In this document: in pieces, positions 26,875 to 37,835 of the stretch
Layout of the letters: every line of letters begins with the position of its first letter
How positions within the stretch are numbered: the stretch's first letter is position 1
DNA from: Rhizobium album
GTDB taxonomy: Bacteria > Pseudomonadota > Alphaproteobacteria > Rhizobiales > Rhizobiaceae
NCBI RefSeq assembly: GCF_003122325.1
Contig: NZ_QFBC01000027.1
Location: 1 to 49,385, forward strand
Length of the DNA stretch: 49,385 bases
Direction of reading: 5' to 3'
Made by a program: the position numbers and the translations under genes
Notes under the pieces: generated by a model
Told to the model about the DNA's origin: nothing
What the model saw: only the letters and a program-made list of their open reading frames with translations
The model's database searches: none

Positions 26875-27972
26875 ATGACCGACACGACGCTTTTCGACCC
26901 CTACACGCTGGGCGGCCTCACGCTCGCCAACCGCATCGTCATGGCGCCGCTGACGCGCAACCGCGCGGGCGCCGGCCTCGTCCCCAGCCAATTCGCGACG
27001 GAGTATTATTCACAGCGCGCCGGCGCGGGCCTCATCATCACCGAGGCGACCCAGATTTCCAAAGGCGCGCAGGGCTATCAGGACACGCCCGGCCTCTATA
27101 CGCCAGAGCAGATCGCCGCGTGGCGCGTGGTGACCGATGCGGTCCACGCTAAGGGCGGCAAGATCGTCGTTCAGCTCTGGCATGTCGGGCGCATCAGCCA
27201 TATTGATCTGCGCAATGGCGAAGCGCCGGTGGCGCCCTCGGCGATACGCGCCGAGACGCAGACTTTCGTCAACAACGGCTTTGCCCCCGTGTCCGAACCC
27301 CGCGCGCTGGAACTGCACGAGATCGCCGGCATCGTCGAGGATTTCAGGCAGGCTGCCGCCAACGCGATCGAGGCCGGTTTCGACGGCGTCGAGGTGCACG
27401 GCGCCAATGGCTATCTGCTCGACCAGTTTCTGCGCAAATCCTCCAATATCCGCGCTGATGCCTATGGCGGCTCGATCGAGAACCGCGCCCGCCTGCTGAT
27501 CGAGGTGACCGAGGCCGTGGCAGCGGAGATCGGCGCGGATCGTGTCGGCGTGCGCCTGTCGCCGGTATCGCCCGCCAGCGGCACGGTGATCTCGGATGAC
27601 GAGCAGCCGCTGTTCAATCATGTCGTCGAGCAGCTCGACGGCCTCGGTATTGCCTATATCCATGTCGTGGAAGGCGCGACCGGTGGTCCGCGCGATGTCG
27701 CCCCGTTCGACTATGGCGCGCTGCGCCAGCGCTTCAGCCGCACCCTCATCGCCAATAACGGCTTCGACCTCGCGCTGGCGGAAGGCGATCTCGCGGCGGG
27801 CAAGGCCGATCTCTTCGCCTTCGGCCGCCTGTTCATCGCTAATCCCGATCTCGTCGAGCGGCTGAAGTCCGGCGCGGCGCTGAACCCGGTCGACCCCACC
27901 ACCCTCTATGGCGGCGGCGCCAAGGGATACACCGACTATCCTACGCTTTCGGCCCAATGTGAAGGGCGGTGA
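26875..27972 (+). CDS. nemA: Old yellow enzyme family ene-reductase (NemA-like)
   Basis: A 365-residue FMN-dependent TIM-barrel reductase. Family motifs in order: NRIVMAPLTRNRA (FMN and substrate loop), QLWHVGRISH, the active-site FDGVEVHGANGYLLDQFL, SNIRADAYGGSIENRARLLIEV and DLFAFGRLFIANPDL near the C-terminus. These enzymes reduce activated double bonds of alpha,beta-unsaturated carbonyls, maleimides and nitro compounds with NADPH. It follows the frmA ghost, whose operator may regulate it, and precedes a GlcG-type gene by 112 bases. Confidence 0.9.
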   Translation: MTDTTLFDPYTLGGLTLANRIVMAPLTRNRAGAGLVPSQFATEYYSQRAGAGLIITEATQISKGAQGYQDTPGLYTPEQIAAWRVVTDAVHAKGGKIVVQLWHVGRISHIDLRNGEAPVAPSAIRAETQTFVNNGFAPVSEPRALELHEIAGIVEDFRQAAANAIEAGFDGVEVHGANGYLLDQFLRKSSNIRADAYGGSIENRARLLIEVTEAVAAEIGADRVGVRLSPVSPASGTVISDDEQPLFNHVVEQLDGLGIAYIHVVEGATGGPRDVAPFDYGALRQRFSRTLIANNGFDLALAEGDLAAGKADLFAFGRLFIANPDLVERLKSGAALNPVDPTTLYGGGAKGYTDYPTLSAQCEGR

Positions 27973-28084
27973 GAAAGTAGGCCACGAAGCGGCGGCCCCT
28001 TGGCCGGCCACGCCGCCGGATGATATCTTCATGGGCTCGCCAGGAAACAAGTCAACTATCCACTCACTCCAACGGGACAAAGTC

Positions 28085-28480
28085 ATGGTCACACTCAAAG
28101 ATGCCAAGCGGATTATCGAAGCAGCGGAAATGAAGGCCAAGGAAATCGGCCAGCCGATGAACATCGCCGTCGCCGACGGCGGCGGCAACATCGTCGCCCA
28201 CGTCCGCATGGACAAAGCCTGGATCGGCTCGATCGACATCTCGCAAAAGAAGGCCTTCACCTCGCGGGCCTTCGACATCGCCACCAAGGACCTCGCCACC
28301 CACAGTCAATCGGGCGGCCAGTTCTTCGGCATCCACGCCTCGAATGGCGGCAAGATCATGATCTTCGCCGGCGGCATCCCGCTCAAGAAGAACGGCGAAG
28401 TGGTCGGAGCAATCGGCGTCTCCGGCGGCAGCGGCGAACAAGACCATGCCGTCGCCGAAGCCGGCGCCGCGGCGTTCTAG
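28085..28480 (+). CDS. GlcG/HbpS family protein
   Basis: A 131-residue protein of the GlcG/HbpS (DUF336) family: MNIAVADGGGNIVAHVRMDKAW, KAFTSRAFDI, QFFGIHASNGGKIMIFAGGIPL, VVGAIGVSGGSGEQDHAVAEAG. Members bind heme or corrinoid-like ligands, or act in aldehyde and diol metabolism; the function here is unknown. The stop codon TAG is formed by the CTAG target of the IS5 element that follows directly, so the original C-terminus may have been slightly longer. A close relative lies at 38109. Confidence 0.85.
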   Translation: MVTLKDAKRIIEAAEMKAKEIGQPMNIAVADGGGNIVAHVRMDKAWIGSIDISQKKAFTSRAFDIATKDLATHSQSGGQFFGIHASNGGKIMIFAGGIPLKKNGEVVGAIGVSGGSGEQDHAVAEAGAAAF

Positions 28481-28539
28481 GGTCAGGACCCATTGATATG
28501 AGCGTCGCGATCTGATTCAGGCTCCGCGAGGAGACCGGG

Positions 28540-29297
28540 ATGAGCGACCTGTTTTGGCTAACGAATGAGCAGATGGAGCGGCTGCGGCCGTTCTTTCCGA
28601 AGAGCCACGGCAAGCCTCGAGTGGATGACCGGCGGGTGCTGAGCGGCATCGTGTTCGTCAACCGCAACGAGCTGCGCTGGCGCGATGCTCCTGGCGCGTA
28701 CGGCCCGCACAAGACGCTGTACAACCGCTGGAAGCGCTGGGGTGAGGCAGGCGTGTTCACGCGCATCATGGAAGGTCTGGCTGCGGTGGGCGCCGAACCC
28801 AAAACGGTGATGATCGACGCGACCTACCTGAAGGCGCACCGCACGGCATCGAGCCTGCGGGTAAAAAGGGGGATCTCGGCCGCCTGATCGAACGCACGAA
28901 AGGCGGCATGAACACCAAGCTCCATGCCGTCGCCGACGCGAACGGTCGCCCCTTGAGCTTCTTCATAACCGCCGGTCAGGTCAGCGACTACACCGGTGCG
29001 GCCGCGCTGCTGGACGACCTGCCAAAAGCGCAGTGGCTGCTCGGCGACCGCGGCTACGACGCCGACTGGTTCAGGGACGCTCTTCAGGCCAAGGGCATCC
29101 AGCCTTGCATCCCAGGCCGCAGGTCGCGCAACGAGCCCGTCCGGTACGACAAGCGCCGCTATCGGCACCACAGCCGCATCGAGATCATGTTCGGCCGCCT
29201 CAAAGACTGGCGCCGCGTCGCCACCCGCTACGATCGCTGCCCTACGGCCTTCTTCTCCGCCATCGCCCTCGCTGCCACCGTCATCTTTTGGCTGTGA
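28540..29297 (+). CDS. IS5-family transposase, two frames joined by -1 frameshift
   Basis: The first frame (28540-28887) has LSGIVFVNRNELRWRDAPGAYGPHKTLYNRW and MIDATYLKAHRTASSL (catalytic Asp). The second (from about 28868 to 29297) has TKGGMNTKLHAVADANGRP, WLLGDRGYDADWFRDAL (second Asp) and RYRHHSRIEIMFGRLKDWRR (Glu). They join by -1 slippage at GTAAAAAG (28861-28868), the usual programmed frameshift of this group. Protein appears intact, but the element has lost its right repeat to an insertion. Confidence 0.85.
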
Positions 29298-29391
29298 TCA
29301 ACGAGTCATCGGGTAATTTGTGGTCGCCTCCCTCGGACCTGAAAGATGGATCACACTTGTGGCTATCCAAAGCTGAAAGAAGGACGCAGCC

Positions 29392-30399
29392 ATGACGTAT
29401 TATGCCGGACTGGACCTGTCGATGGAAACCACGCAGGTCTGCATTGTGGACGAAACTGGTAGGAAGGTCGCCTCGATGAAGGTCGAGAGCAGTCCTGATA
29501 TGATCGCATATGCATTGCGCGAAGTCGGCGGCGTCGAACGAGCTGTTATAGAAACCGGACGTATGTCGCCGGCCATCTGCCATGGCTTGCGTGCTCTGGA
29601 TATTCCCATTGTCTGCATCGATGCCCGGCAGGCACATCAAAGCCTAAAGGCATTGAAGGCCAACAAAACCGATCCGCATGACGCTGCCGGCCTGGCCCAA
29701 CTGGCCAGAACCGGGTTCTACAAGGAGATGCACGTCAAATCTCCCGCGGCGCACGGCGTGCGAAGCATCATTACGACACGCAACCACCTGGTCGAATCTC
29801 GAGTTCGCCTCGACAACATGATCCGCGGTCTGTGCGCGACCTTCGGCTTCAAGCCCGGGCCTGGCCAAGGCAAGGCATTTATCGATCGGGTGATGGAGGC
29901 AGCCAAAACATCCGGTTTGGGTCAGAGCATCACCGCACTACTAGCAGTGAGAACAGCCCTGACGGCGCAGATCAAGGAGATGGATCGTGTTTTACGTGAG
30001 CTCGCTCATCGATCGCAATCTTGCCGGCAACTCATGAGCATCCCCGGTGTCGGTGTGCAAACGTCTGCTGCTTTTGTCGCTGCCGTTGATGAAGTCGGCC
30101 GCTTCCGACAATCACGCACTGCCGGTGCCTACTTTGGCCTCGTCCCCAAACGTCATCAATCAGGAGAAATCGATTGGACGGGGCGGATCACCAAACAAGG
30201 TGACAGCACGGTGCGGAAACTCCTCTACGAAGCGGCCAACTCGATCCTCACACGCAGTCGCGGGAGCTTTGCGCTCAAGGGTTGGGCAATGAAGATCGCC
30301 AAGCGGCGTGGACTGCGGAAGGCACGGGTGGCGCTGGCGCGTCGTCTTGCCGTCATCATGCATGCCATGCTGCGCGATGGCACTTTGTTCGATGCATGA
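29392..30399 (+). CDS. IS110-family DEDD recombinase
   Basis: A 335-residue transposase. N-terminal RuvC-like DEDD domain: MTYYAGLDLSMETTQVCIVD (D), VIETGR (E) and NKTDPHDAAGLAQLAR (D..D). C-terminal Tnp20 domain: LMSIPGVGVQTSAAFVAAV, and RTAGAYFGLVPKRHQSGEIDWTGRITKQGDSTVRKLLYEAAN with the catalytic serine region. Appears full length. IS110 recombinases work with a bridge RNA encoded in the non-coding end of the element. Confidence 0.92.
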   Translation: MTYYAGLDLSMETTQVCIVDETGRKVASMKVESSPDMIAYALREVGGVERAVIETGRMSPAICHGLRALDIPIVCIDARQAHQSLKALKANKTDPHDAAGLAQLARTGFYKEMHVKSPAAHGVRSIITTRNHLVESRVRLDNMIRGLCATFGFKPGPGQGKAFIDRVMEAAKTSGLGQSITALLAVRTALTAQIKEMDRVLRELAHRSQSCRQLMSIPGVGVQTSAAFVAAVDEVGRFRQSRTAGAYFGLVPKRHQSGEIDWTGRITKQGDSTVRKLLYEAANSILTRSRGSFALKGWAMKIAKRRGLRKARVALARRLAVIMHAMLRDGTLFDA

Positions 30400-30646
30400 G
30401 GTGAGATAAGATCTATTTGCCAGCGGTGAAGCCGGATAGCTGATCCGAGGGCGGTGTCCCGAGAGGGAACGCAGGGACGAATGGTCTGCGAAGGTTACCG
30501 GATGGGCCAGAAGCCCGCATCGAGTCAATGCAACGTTCGACCTTGTGAAACCCGATACAGCACGATCGCTGCCTGCAGCCATCAGTGCGGACAGATCCTT
30601 GAAACCCTCAAGGGACAACACCGCCAAGCTCTGCAAATTACAGAAC
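30400..30646 (+). ncRNA. Predicted bridge-RNA region of the IS110-family element
   Basis: The 247-base non-coding 3' end between the recombinase stop and the element end has several short dyads. By analogy with IS1111-type elements it should encode the bridge RNA whose loops pair with target and donor DNA. Position is the only support; no structure was computed. Confidence 0.35.
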
Positions 30647-30652
30647 CTGACC

Positions 30653-30775
30653 CTAGAAGCCAGCCCCTGCTGCCTTCTTCGGTTTGAGATCCTCCTTAGG
30701 ACACCTCTTGTATACTGCTAGGGAGTATGGTAAAGATACTCCCTGTCAGTATGAGAATGTCGACGAATTTGCGCT
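30653..30775. repeat. 123-bp frmA promoter repeat (second copy)
   Basis: Direct repeat of 26468-26590 with about three differences. Both copies begin at a CTAG, in this copy the right-hand CTAG of the IS5 element. The two copies bracket OYE, GlcG and the IS cluster. Confidence 0.9.
30712..30752. promoter_or_regulatory. FrmR operator-like dyad ahead of frmA
   Basis: Arms ATACTG (30712-30717) / CAGTAT (30747-30752) flank GGGAGTAT (30721-30728) / ATACTCCC (30736-30743). Each half reads ATACTGCTAGGGAGTAT-like, the G-tract half-site style of FrmR. It ends about 75 bases before the frmA start. Confidence 0.65.
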
Positions 30776-30777
30776 GA

Positions 30778-31938
<1,161 letters not shown>

Positions 31939-32332
31939 CCCGCCGATCCGAAGCGGCGCGAGGCGCTCGGATTGACAACTCGGCCGTCATCATGGCCCGA
32001 CCCCGGCCATGATGAAGCGCGCTCTGGCAAATGGGCAACGCTTCGCGATGCGGTAACAAGCGCCGAAGTGCGGTCGTTACATGCCGATAGCGGCACGGAC
32101 CAGGGCCGCCTGGCCCAGGCGCTTACCAGCGGAGTGTGTGTGGCCTCGTCGCGCGACCCAACGGGAAAAATGGTTTTGTCGTAACCTTTGTCTAATGCTG
32201 GAAAAATATTTCAAAGGTGCCGAACATCGGGCCAGCCTGGCCGTTGGATGTATTGAGTCGGAAATGCATTCATCTGTTACCCGACTGTGATGAACCACGG
32301 GCCGCACGGGCGTATAGGGCAGGAAGACTGAA
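31939..32332. other. Intergenic region frmA to uvrA2
   Basis: About 390 bases without a supported gene. It holds a strong hairpin at 31988-32014 and should hold the promoter of the UvrA2-like gene (AT-richer stretch near 32190-32215). Confidence 0.4.
31988..32014 (+). terminator. Perfect hairpin after frmA
   Basis: CATCATGGCC (31988-31997) and GGCCATGATG (32005-32014) form a 10-bp stem with a 7-base loop, 50 bases after the frmA stop. No T-tract follows, so it may be an RNA-stabilising or rho-linked structure rather than an intrinsic terminator. Confidence 0.45.
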
Positions 32333-34996
32333 TTGAAGAGCAAGGATATTCACGCGACGACGCCGGCCACCGATCATGGGCATACGGGGCCGCCCGCTTG
32401 CGTGAAGGTTCGTGGAGCGCGACAGAACAACCTCAAGAATATCGATGTGGATATTCCCCGCGATGCCTTCGTGGTGTTCACCGGAATATCGGGATCGGGC
32501 AAGTCGTCACTTGCATTTGGAACCCTCTATGCGGAGGCGCAACGGCGCTACCTGGAATCGGTCGCCCCCTATGCGCGCCGCCTGATCGATCAGGCCGGCG
32601 TGCCGGAGGTCGACGCGATCGACGGATTGCCGCCTGCTGTCGCCTTGCAGCAGCAACGCGGTTCGGCAAATGCGCGGTCTTCCGTCGGCAGCGTGACGAC
32701 GCTCTCCAGCCTGGTGCGGATGCTCTATTCGCGCGTCGGCGAATATCCCCGCAATCAGCCGATGCTCTATGCTGAGGATTTCTCGCCCAACACGGTCGCG
32801 GGGGCCTGCCCGACATGCCACGGAATCGGGCGCGTCTATGACGCGACTGAGGCGACGATGGTACCCGACGATACACTCACCATTCGCGAGCGGGCAATCG
32901 CCGCATGGCCTCCGGCGTGGCACGGCCAAAACCTGCGCGATATTCTTGTGTCGCTTGGTTATGACGTCGATACGCCATGGCGCGATCTGCCAAAGAAGGA
33001 TCGCGACTGGATTCTCTTCACCGACGAAACGCCGACGGTGCCGGTCTATGCGGGACTGAGCCCTGAGCAGACGCGCGTTGCCCTCAAACGCCGGATGGAG
33101 CCGAGCTATCAGGGCACCTTCACCGGCGCGCGTCGCTACGTGCTGGAAACCTTCGCCAACACCAAAAGCGCTCTGATGAAGAAGCGTGTCTCGCAATATA
33201 TCATCGGCCGCGATTGCCCGACCTGTCAAGGCAAGCGCCTGAAGCGCGAAGCCCTGTCAGTGACGTTCGCCGGGCTTGATATTGCCGAGTTCGGCGACCT
33301 GACACTGCTGAAGCTTAGGGACTTGCTCATCCCCATTGCGCAAGGTGAGTTCGGGACGGCCGAAGCGACAACGAAGGGGCATATTCTGGGGAAGGCGGCC
33401 CGCGATGCGGCAGTAGAACGACGGGTTGCAGCTGGCGGTTCCGCCCACAAGAGCGCGCCCGATGTGCGCCGCACACCCAACCTTTCCGATGAAAAGCGGG
33501 TCGCCGCACAGCGCTTGGCCTCCGAATTGCTCGAACGGATCGGCGCGCTTGTCGATCTGGGGCTTGGGTATATCTCGCTCGACCGCAGCACGCCGACGCT
33601 TTCATCAGGCGAATTGCAGCGCTTGCGCCTGGCTACACAGCTGTCGTCCCAGCTGTTTGGTGTGGTCTATGTGCTGGACGAACCGTCAGCGGGGCTCCAC
33701 CCGGCGGATGGAGAAGCCTTGCTCACCATCCTCGAGCGTCTCAAGGCGGCGGGCAACTCCCTGTTCGTCGTCGAGCACGATCTCGACGTGATCCGCCATG
33801 CCGAATGGCTGGTCGATGTTGGGCCGGGAGCTGGCGAGAAGGGTGGCGAGGTGATCTACAGCGGTCCGATCGCCGGGTTGGCGGACGTTGAAGCATCGAT
33901 CACGCGCCGATATCTGTTCGACAAGCGCGTTCCCAATGATCGGACACCGCGCGAAGCCAGAGCGTGGCTCCGGCTGGAAGGCGTAACCCGCAATAATCTG
34001 CACGGCCTTGATGTCGAGCTTCCGATCGGCTGCTTTACGGCGGTCACTGGGGTTTCGGGATCGGGCAAGTCCAGCCTTGTAAGCCAGGCGTTGCCGGAAC
34101 TCGTCGCCGAGCATCTCGGTGGCCCCTCGCCGGCAGCCGAAGAAGATGATGTCGATCCGCTGCTCGACGTCGCGCGGGAGGCAACTGGGGGACGCATTGT
34201 CGCAGGCCTGGAGCATGTTCGCAGGCTTGTGCGGGTCGATCAGAAACCGATCGGCCGCACGCCGCGCTCGAACCTATCCACCTACAGCGGCATGTTCGAC
34301 CATGTGCGACGGATCTTTGCTGATACGCCGCTCGCCCGCCGGCGGCACTACAGCCCGGGAAGGTTCTCGTTCAACGTCGCGCAAGGCCGCTGCCCTGTGT
34401 GCGAGGGCGAGGGATACGTCATGGTGGAGCTGCAGTTCCTGCCGAGCGTTTTTGCCCCGTGCTCGACCTGTCATGGCTCTCGCTACAACCCGCAAACGCT
34501 CGAAGTCGAATGGAACGGGCGCAATATCGCCCAGGTGCTCGAACTGACGGTCGACGATGCGTGCGATTTCTTCGCTGGCGAGGCATCTGTGATGCGCTCC
34601 CTCGACGTGTTGCGGGAGATCGGCCTTGGTTATCTGAGGCTCGGTCAGCCGGCGACCGAGCTGTCTGGCGGGGAGGCGCAGCGCATCAAGCTGGCGACTG
34701 AACTGCAACGCGCTCAACGCGGCAACACGATCTACATCCTCGACGAGCCAACTTCGGGGCTTCACCCCTCCGATGGTGACCGGCTGATGCAACACCTTCA
34801 GGGCCTCGTAGACGCCGGCAATACCGTCGTAGTCGTCGAACATGACATGCGCGCCATCACACAGGCGGACTGGATCATCGACCTGGGACCGGGGGCCGGG
34901 GAAGATGGGGGCCGTATCGTTGCCAGCGGCGTCCCTGGCGTCGTTGCGGAAGCGGAAGGCAGTCTCACCGCCCGCTATCTCAAGGCGGCGCTGTAG
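32333..34996 (+). CDS. UvrA2-like excinuclease ABC ATPase
   Basis: An 887-residue UvrA paralogue with two ABC ATPase modules: Walker [10 protein letters not shown] at residues 51-59 and GVSGSGKSS in the second half; signatures [12 protein letters not shown] and [12 protein letters not shown]. The UvrB-binding domain (normally just after the first ATPase lobe) is missing: [18 protein letters not shown] runs almost at once into the zinc module. That module keeps [10 protein letters not shown] (159-162) but lacks the first CxxC. The second zinc finger ([19 protein letters not shown]) is complete. This is the UvrA2 pattern, linked in other bacteria to drug or crosslink tolerance. Start is TTG at 32333 with AGGAAG six bases upstream. 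In this setting it may help with aldehyde-DNA adducts. Confidence 0.88.
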   Translation: MKSKDIHATTPATDHGHTGPPACVKVRGARQNNLKNIDVDIPRDAFVVFTGISGSGKSSLAFGTLYAEAQRRYLESVAPYARRLIDQAGVPEVDAIDGLPPAVALQQQRGSANARSSVGSVTTLSSLVRMLYSRVGEYPRNQPMLYAEDFSPNTVAGACPTCHGIGRVYDATEATMVPDDTLTIRERAIAAWPPAWHGQNLRDILVSLGYDVDTPWRDLPKKDRDWILFTDETPTVPVYAGLSPEQTRVALKRRMEPSYQGTFTGARRYVLETFANTKSALMKKRVSQYIIGRDCPTCQGKRLKREALSVTFAGLDIAEFGDLTLLKLRDLLIPIAQGEFGTAEATTKGHILGKAARDAAVERRVAAGGSAHKSAPDVRRTPNLSDEKRVAAQRLASELLERIGALVDLGLGYISLDRSTPTLSSGELQRLRLATQLSSQLFGVVYVLDEPSAGLHPADGEALLTILERLKAAGNSLFVVEHDLDVIRHAEWLVDVGPGAGEKGGEVIYSGPIAGLADVEASITRRYLFDKRVPNDRTPREARAWLRLEGVTRNNLHGLDVELPIGCFTAVTGVSGSGKSSLVSQALPELVAEHLGGPSPAAEEDDVDPLLDVAREATGGRIVAGLEHVRRLVRVDQKPIGRTPRSNLSTYSGMFDHVRRIFADTPLARRRHYSPGRFSFNVAQGRCPVCEGEGYVMVELQFLPSVFAPCSTCHGSRYNPQTLEVEWNGRNIAQVLELTVDDACDFFAGEASVMRSLDVLREIGLGYLRLGQPATELSGGEAQRIKLATELQRAQRGNTIYILDEPTSGLHPSDGDRLMQHLQGLVDAGNTVVVVEHDMRAITQADWIIDLGPGAGEDGGRIVASGVPGVVAEAEGSLTARYLKAAL

Positions 34997-35110
34997 GTCG
35001 TAAATCTGGCCGAACGCACGTTCGATCAGGTGCATCTCATCCACACGTTGGAATGGGTCGAATCTCGAAGCGGGAGCGGGCGATGTGTCACCGCGGTTGA
35101 CGCGGCTTAG

Positions 35111-35950
35111 GCTCAGGACCTATTAAATGACTTTCGTGATGGCCACGGCTTTGATTCACTTGGATCGAAAGGAGCCCTTCGATGAGTGACTTGCTGCTGT
35201 TGTCGGAGGCACAGATGCGCCGTATCGAGCCGTATTTCCCACTGTCCCACGGTGTCCCGCGCGTTGATGATCGGCTGATTTTGAGTGGTATCATCTTCGT
35301 CTTGCGCAATGGGCTGCGCTGGCGCGACGCACCAAGAGAATACGGTCCTCACAAGACGATCTACAACCGTTTCATCCGCTGGAGCAGGCTGGGCGTATTC
35401 AACCGGATTTTTGCCGAACTGACCGCCAGGCGCGGCAAGCCCGAACAACTGATGGTCGACACCACCCACTTGAAAGCCCATCGCACCGCAGCCAGTCTGC
35501 TAAAAAAGGGGATGTTCCCAGACATATCGGACGCACCAAGGGCGGCCTGAACTCCAAGCTGCATGCCGTCTGCGATGGCCACGGCCGTCCACTAATCCTG
35601 CTTCTGAGCGAAGGGCAGATGAGCGATTATAAAGGGGCGGCAAAGATGCTTCCCGCCTTTCCCAAGGCCAAGTCCTTGCTGGCCGACAAGGGCTATGACG
35701 CCGACTGGTTTCGAGACGCCTTGGCCGCCCGCAAGATCGCTGCGTGCATTCCATCTCGGGCAAACCGGAAGGTCGCCATTCCGTATGATCCGGCGCTCTA
35801 TAAAAAGCGCTACAAAATCGAAAACATGTTCGGCAAACTCAAGGACTGGAGGCGAATTCACACACGACCGATGCGCGCACACATTCTTCTCAAGCATTTG
35901 CATAGCTGCAGCCGTCATCTTCTGGCTTTGATTTGACGAGTCCTGACCCT
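35111..35950 (+). mobile_element. Second IS5-family (IS427-like) element
   Basis: Left end GCTCAGGACC and right end TCCTGACCCT, about 840 bp, flanked by TTAG (left) and TAG (right). It differs from the element at 28481 in sequence but has the same two-frame layout. Confidence 0.8.
35182..35936 (+). pseudogene. IS5-family transposase, frameshifted near the C-terminus
   Basis: The first frame (35182-35550) has LSGIIFVLRNGLRWRDAPREYGPHKTIYNRF and MVDTTHLKAHRTAASL. It joins the second by a normal -1 slip at CTAAAAAAG (35510-35518): TKGGLNSKLHAVCDGHGRP, LLADKGYDADWFRDAL, YKKRYKIENMFGKLKDWRRI. After HTR the frame is lost near 35868 (expected DRCAHTFF..AAAVIFWL lies in another frame), so the last 25 residues differ. 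Probably inactive. Confidence 0.75.
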
Positions 35951-35995
35951 AGGGTTTGAGTGCCCGTCCGGTGCGCCGTGTTCGTGTGATACGCG

Positions 35996-36032
35996 GCGTG
36001 GCGGACGGCCAATCGCTGGCCATCCGCCACGC
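35996..36032. terminator. Large hairpin downstream of the PfpI gene
   Basis: GCGTGGCGGA (35996-36005) pairs with TCCGCCACGC (36023-36032), with an inner GGCCA/TGGCC stem. It lies past the end of the minus-strand gene at 36095 and beside the IS5 end. Plausible bidirectional terminator. Confidence 0.5.
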
Positions 36033-36094
36033 TTGCTTTGTGCGGACCTTCTCCAGGGAGAGGGCCCTCACATGGTTCGTCGAAACGCCCCGTC

Positions 36095-36664
36095 TTAATT
36101 ACCTGCTGCGAGCGCTGCGCCCGCACCTTCTGCGATTTCCTCAACGAGTTTGGCACAGAAGGCGGGCAAATCATTGGGATCGCGGCTGGTAACAAGGCCG
36201 TTGTCGACCACGACTTCCTCATTGGTCCATGCACCGCCGGCGTTCTCGATATCGACCTTCAACGTCGGGTAGGACGTCAAGGTGCGACCCTTAAGCACGC
36301 CCGCCTCGAACAATGTCCAGGGTGCATGGCATATAGCCGCAACAGGTTTTTTCTGATCGAAGAAAGCCCGGATGAAACCAATTGCCTCGACGCTGCCGCG
36401 CAGCTTGTCGGCACCGACAGTGCCTCCGGGCACAACAAGTCCGTCGAAATCGTCGGCTTTGACCTCGGAAAACGTCTTGTCGATAGTATAGCTGCCGCCC
36501 TCGTCAAGATCGCTATTGACTGTGCGAGCCTTGCCCGGTTCAAAACTGACCACAGTCACTTTGCCACCAGCGTCCTCGACAGCTTGCTTGGGCTTCGAGA
36601 ATTCTGGTTCTTCGGTCCCGCGGGGTGCGATCAGAATGGCAACTGATTTGCCTTCCAAAGTCAT
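36095..36664 (-). CDS. DJ-1/PfpI family protein (YhbO/PfpI-like)
   Basis: A 189-residue class I glutamine-amidotransferase-like protein. The nucleophile elbow is AAICHAPWTLFEAG (Cys followed by His), with VAILIAPRGTEEPEF at the N-terminus (catalytic Glu region) and DGLVVPGGTVGADKLR. PfpI/YhbO proteins protect against methylglyoxal and other stresses, either as glyoxalase III or as protein repair enzymes; the exact activity is debated. It sits 31 bases downstream of the formaldehyde dehydrogenase gene, so both are probably one operon. Confidence 0.88.
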   Translation of the reverse strand: MTLEGKSVAILIAPRGTEEPEFSKPKQAVEDAGGKVTVVSFEPGKARTVNSDLDEGGSYTIDKTFSEVKADDFDGLVVPGGTVGADKLRGSVEAIGFIRAFFDQKKPVAAICHAPWTLFEAGVLKGRTLTSYPTLKVDIENAGGAWTNEEVVVDNGLVTSRDPNDLPAFCAKLVEEIAEGAGAALAAGN

Positions 36665-36695
36665 AATTTATCTCCTATTCCGTCGAAGACTAAGG

Positions 36696-37835
36696 TCAGG
36701 TGCCCGGCTTGAGCACGACCTTCGTCCAACCAGCATCGCGCTCGTCGAAATGCTTGTAGGCGTCTGGCGCCTGATCGAGAGACAGTCGGTGCGAGATGAT
36801 TTGGGCAGGATTGGCCCGGCCATGCTCGATAAGATTCATCAGCCGCCGGTTATAATGCTTTACATTACATTGTCCGGTGCCGATCTTCTGCCCCTTGAAC
36901 CAGAAGGTGCCGAAGTCGAACGCAATCTTGCCTTCCTTCTGGAGATCGTCGGGCGCGTTCGGGTCTTCCGCAATGAACACGCCGACGACGCCGATTCCGC
37001 CGGTGGCCTTCGTGCTTTTAACGAGGCAGTTCATGGTGTAATTGCTGCGCTCCTTGCCGTGGCGATCGCAACACTGATACCCGACCGCTTCGACCCCCCG
37101 GTCGGTTCCGAGGCCGCCGGTTGCGTCAAGGATCTGCTGGGCGGGATCGCCCTTTCGCATATCGATCGAAATAGCGCCCATCGCCTCGGCCAGTTTCAAG
37201 CGGTCATCGTGAGAATCGACCACGAAGATCTGAGAGGCACCGCGGATTTGGGCTGAGTGCGCGGCCATCAAACCGACCGGACCAGCGCCGTAGATGGCGA
37301 TGCTTTCGCCGGGCAGGAAACCGGACAGTTCGACGCCATGCCAACCTGTAGGGAAGATGTCGGAGAGCATGACATAGTCGTCCTCCTTCTCTTTGGCGTC
37401 CTCGGGCAGCTTCAGACAATTGAAGTCCGCATAAGGAACGCGCATCAACTCTGCCTGACCGCCTTGCCACGGCCCCATCTCGGCAAAGCCATACGCTGCG
37501 CCGGCGGTTCCGGGGTTGGTCGTGAGGCAAAACCCCGTCAGACCGCGTTCGCAATTTTCGCAGAAACCGCAACCGACGTTGAACGGCATGCACACGCGAT
37601 CGCCCTTCTTGATACGATCTACGGCAGCGCCGACTTCGATGACCTCGCCAAGGTTTTCGTGACCAAAAACCCTGCCCTTCTCGAAGCTGGTACGGCCCTC
37701 GTACATGTGAAGGTCAGACCCGCAAATGTTGGTGGTGGTCACCCGAATGATCACATCGGTCGGTTTCTCGATCTTGGGATCATCGATGGTATTGACAGAA
37801 ACATCTTTGGGCCCGTTGTACACGACAGCTTTCAC
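36696..37835 (-). CDS. fdhA: Glutathione-independent formaldehyde dehydrogenase (FdhA-like)
   Basis: A 379-residue zinc-dependent MDR enzyme close to Pseudomonas FdhA, which oxidises formaldehyde with a tightly bound NAD and needs no glutathione. Catalytic zinc: TTNICGSDLHMYEGR and FGHENLGEV. Structural zinc loop: CGFCENCERGLTGFC. Cofactor site: IYGAGPVGLMAAHSAQ; EAVGYQCCDRHGKE is typical of the group. First gene of the operon with the PfpI protein. Together with frmA it gives two different routes for formaldehyde in one window. Confidence 0.9.
   Translation of the reverse strand: MKAVVYNGPKDVSVNTIDDPKIEKPTDVIIRVTTTNICGSDLHMYEGRTSFEKGRVFGHENLGEVIEVGAAVDRIKKGDRVCMPFNVGCGFCENCERGLTGFCLTTNPGTAGAAYGFAEMGPWQGGQAELMRVPYADFNCLKLPEDAKEKEDDYVMLSDIFPTGWHGVELSGFLPGESIAIYGAGPVGLMAAHSAQIRGASQIFVVDSHDDRLKLAEAMGAISIDMRKGDPAQQILDATGGLGTDRGVEAVGYQCCDRHGKERSNYTMNCLVKSTKATGGIGVVGVFIAEDPNAPDDLQKEGKIAFDFGTFWFKGQKIGTGQCNVKHYNRRLMNLIEHGRANPAQIISHRLSLDQAPDAYKHFDERDAGWTKVVLKPGT

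Larger units (their letters stand above)
29308..30646 (+). mobile_element. IS110-family element (IS1111-like layout)
   Basis: About 1.34 kb inserted in the right terminal repeat of the IS5 element. Subterminal inverted repeats GTAATTTG (29313-29320) and CAAATTAC (30634-30641) are visible. The non-coding part is short at the 5' side (about 85 bases) and long at the 3' side (about 245 bases). In the IS1111 subgroup the long 3' non-coding end is where the target-choosing bridge RNA is expected. No target duplication. Confidence 0.82.
28481..30652 (+). mobile_element. IS5-family (IS427-like) element interrupted by an IS110-family element
   Basis: The left end GGTCAGGACC follows a CTAG (28477-28480); the right end CTGACCC precedes another CTAG (30653-30656), matching the CTAG preference of this group. 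The element body runs to about 29307, where an IS110-family insertion splits the right terminal repeat, leaving only the last few bases (30647-30652) beyond it. Without the insertion it would be about 830 bp. Confidence 0.8.

Noticed and set aside
27010..28299. A 429-codon minus-strand open frame
   Set aside because: Antisense of the OYE and GlcG genes.
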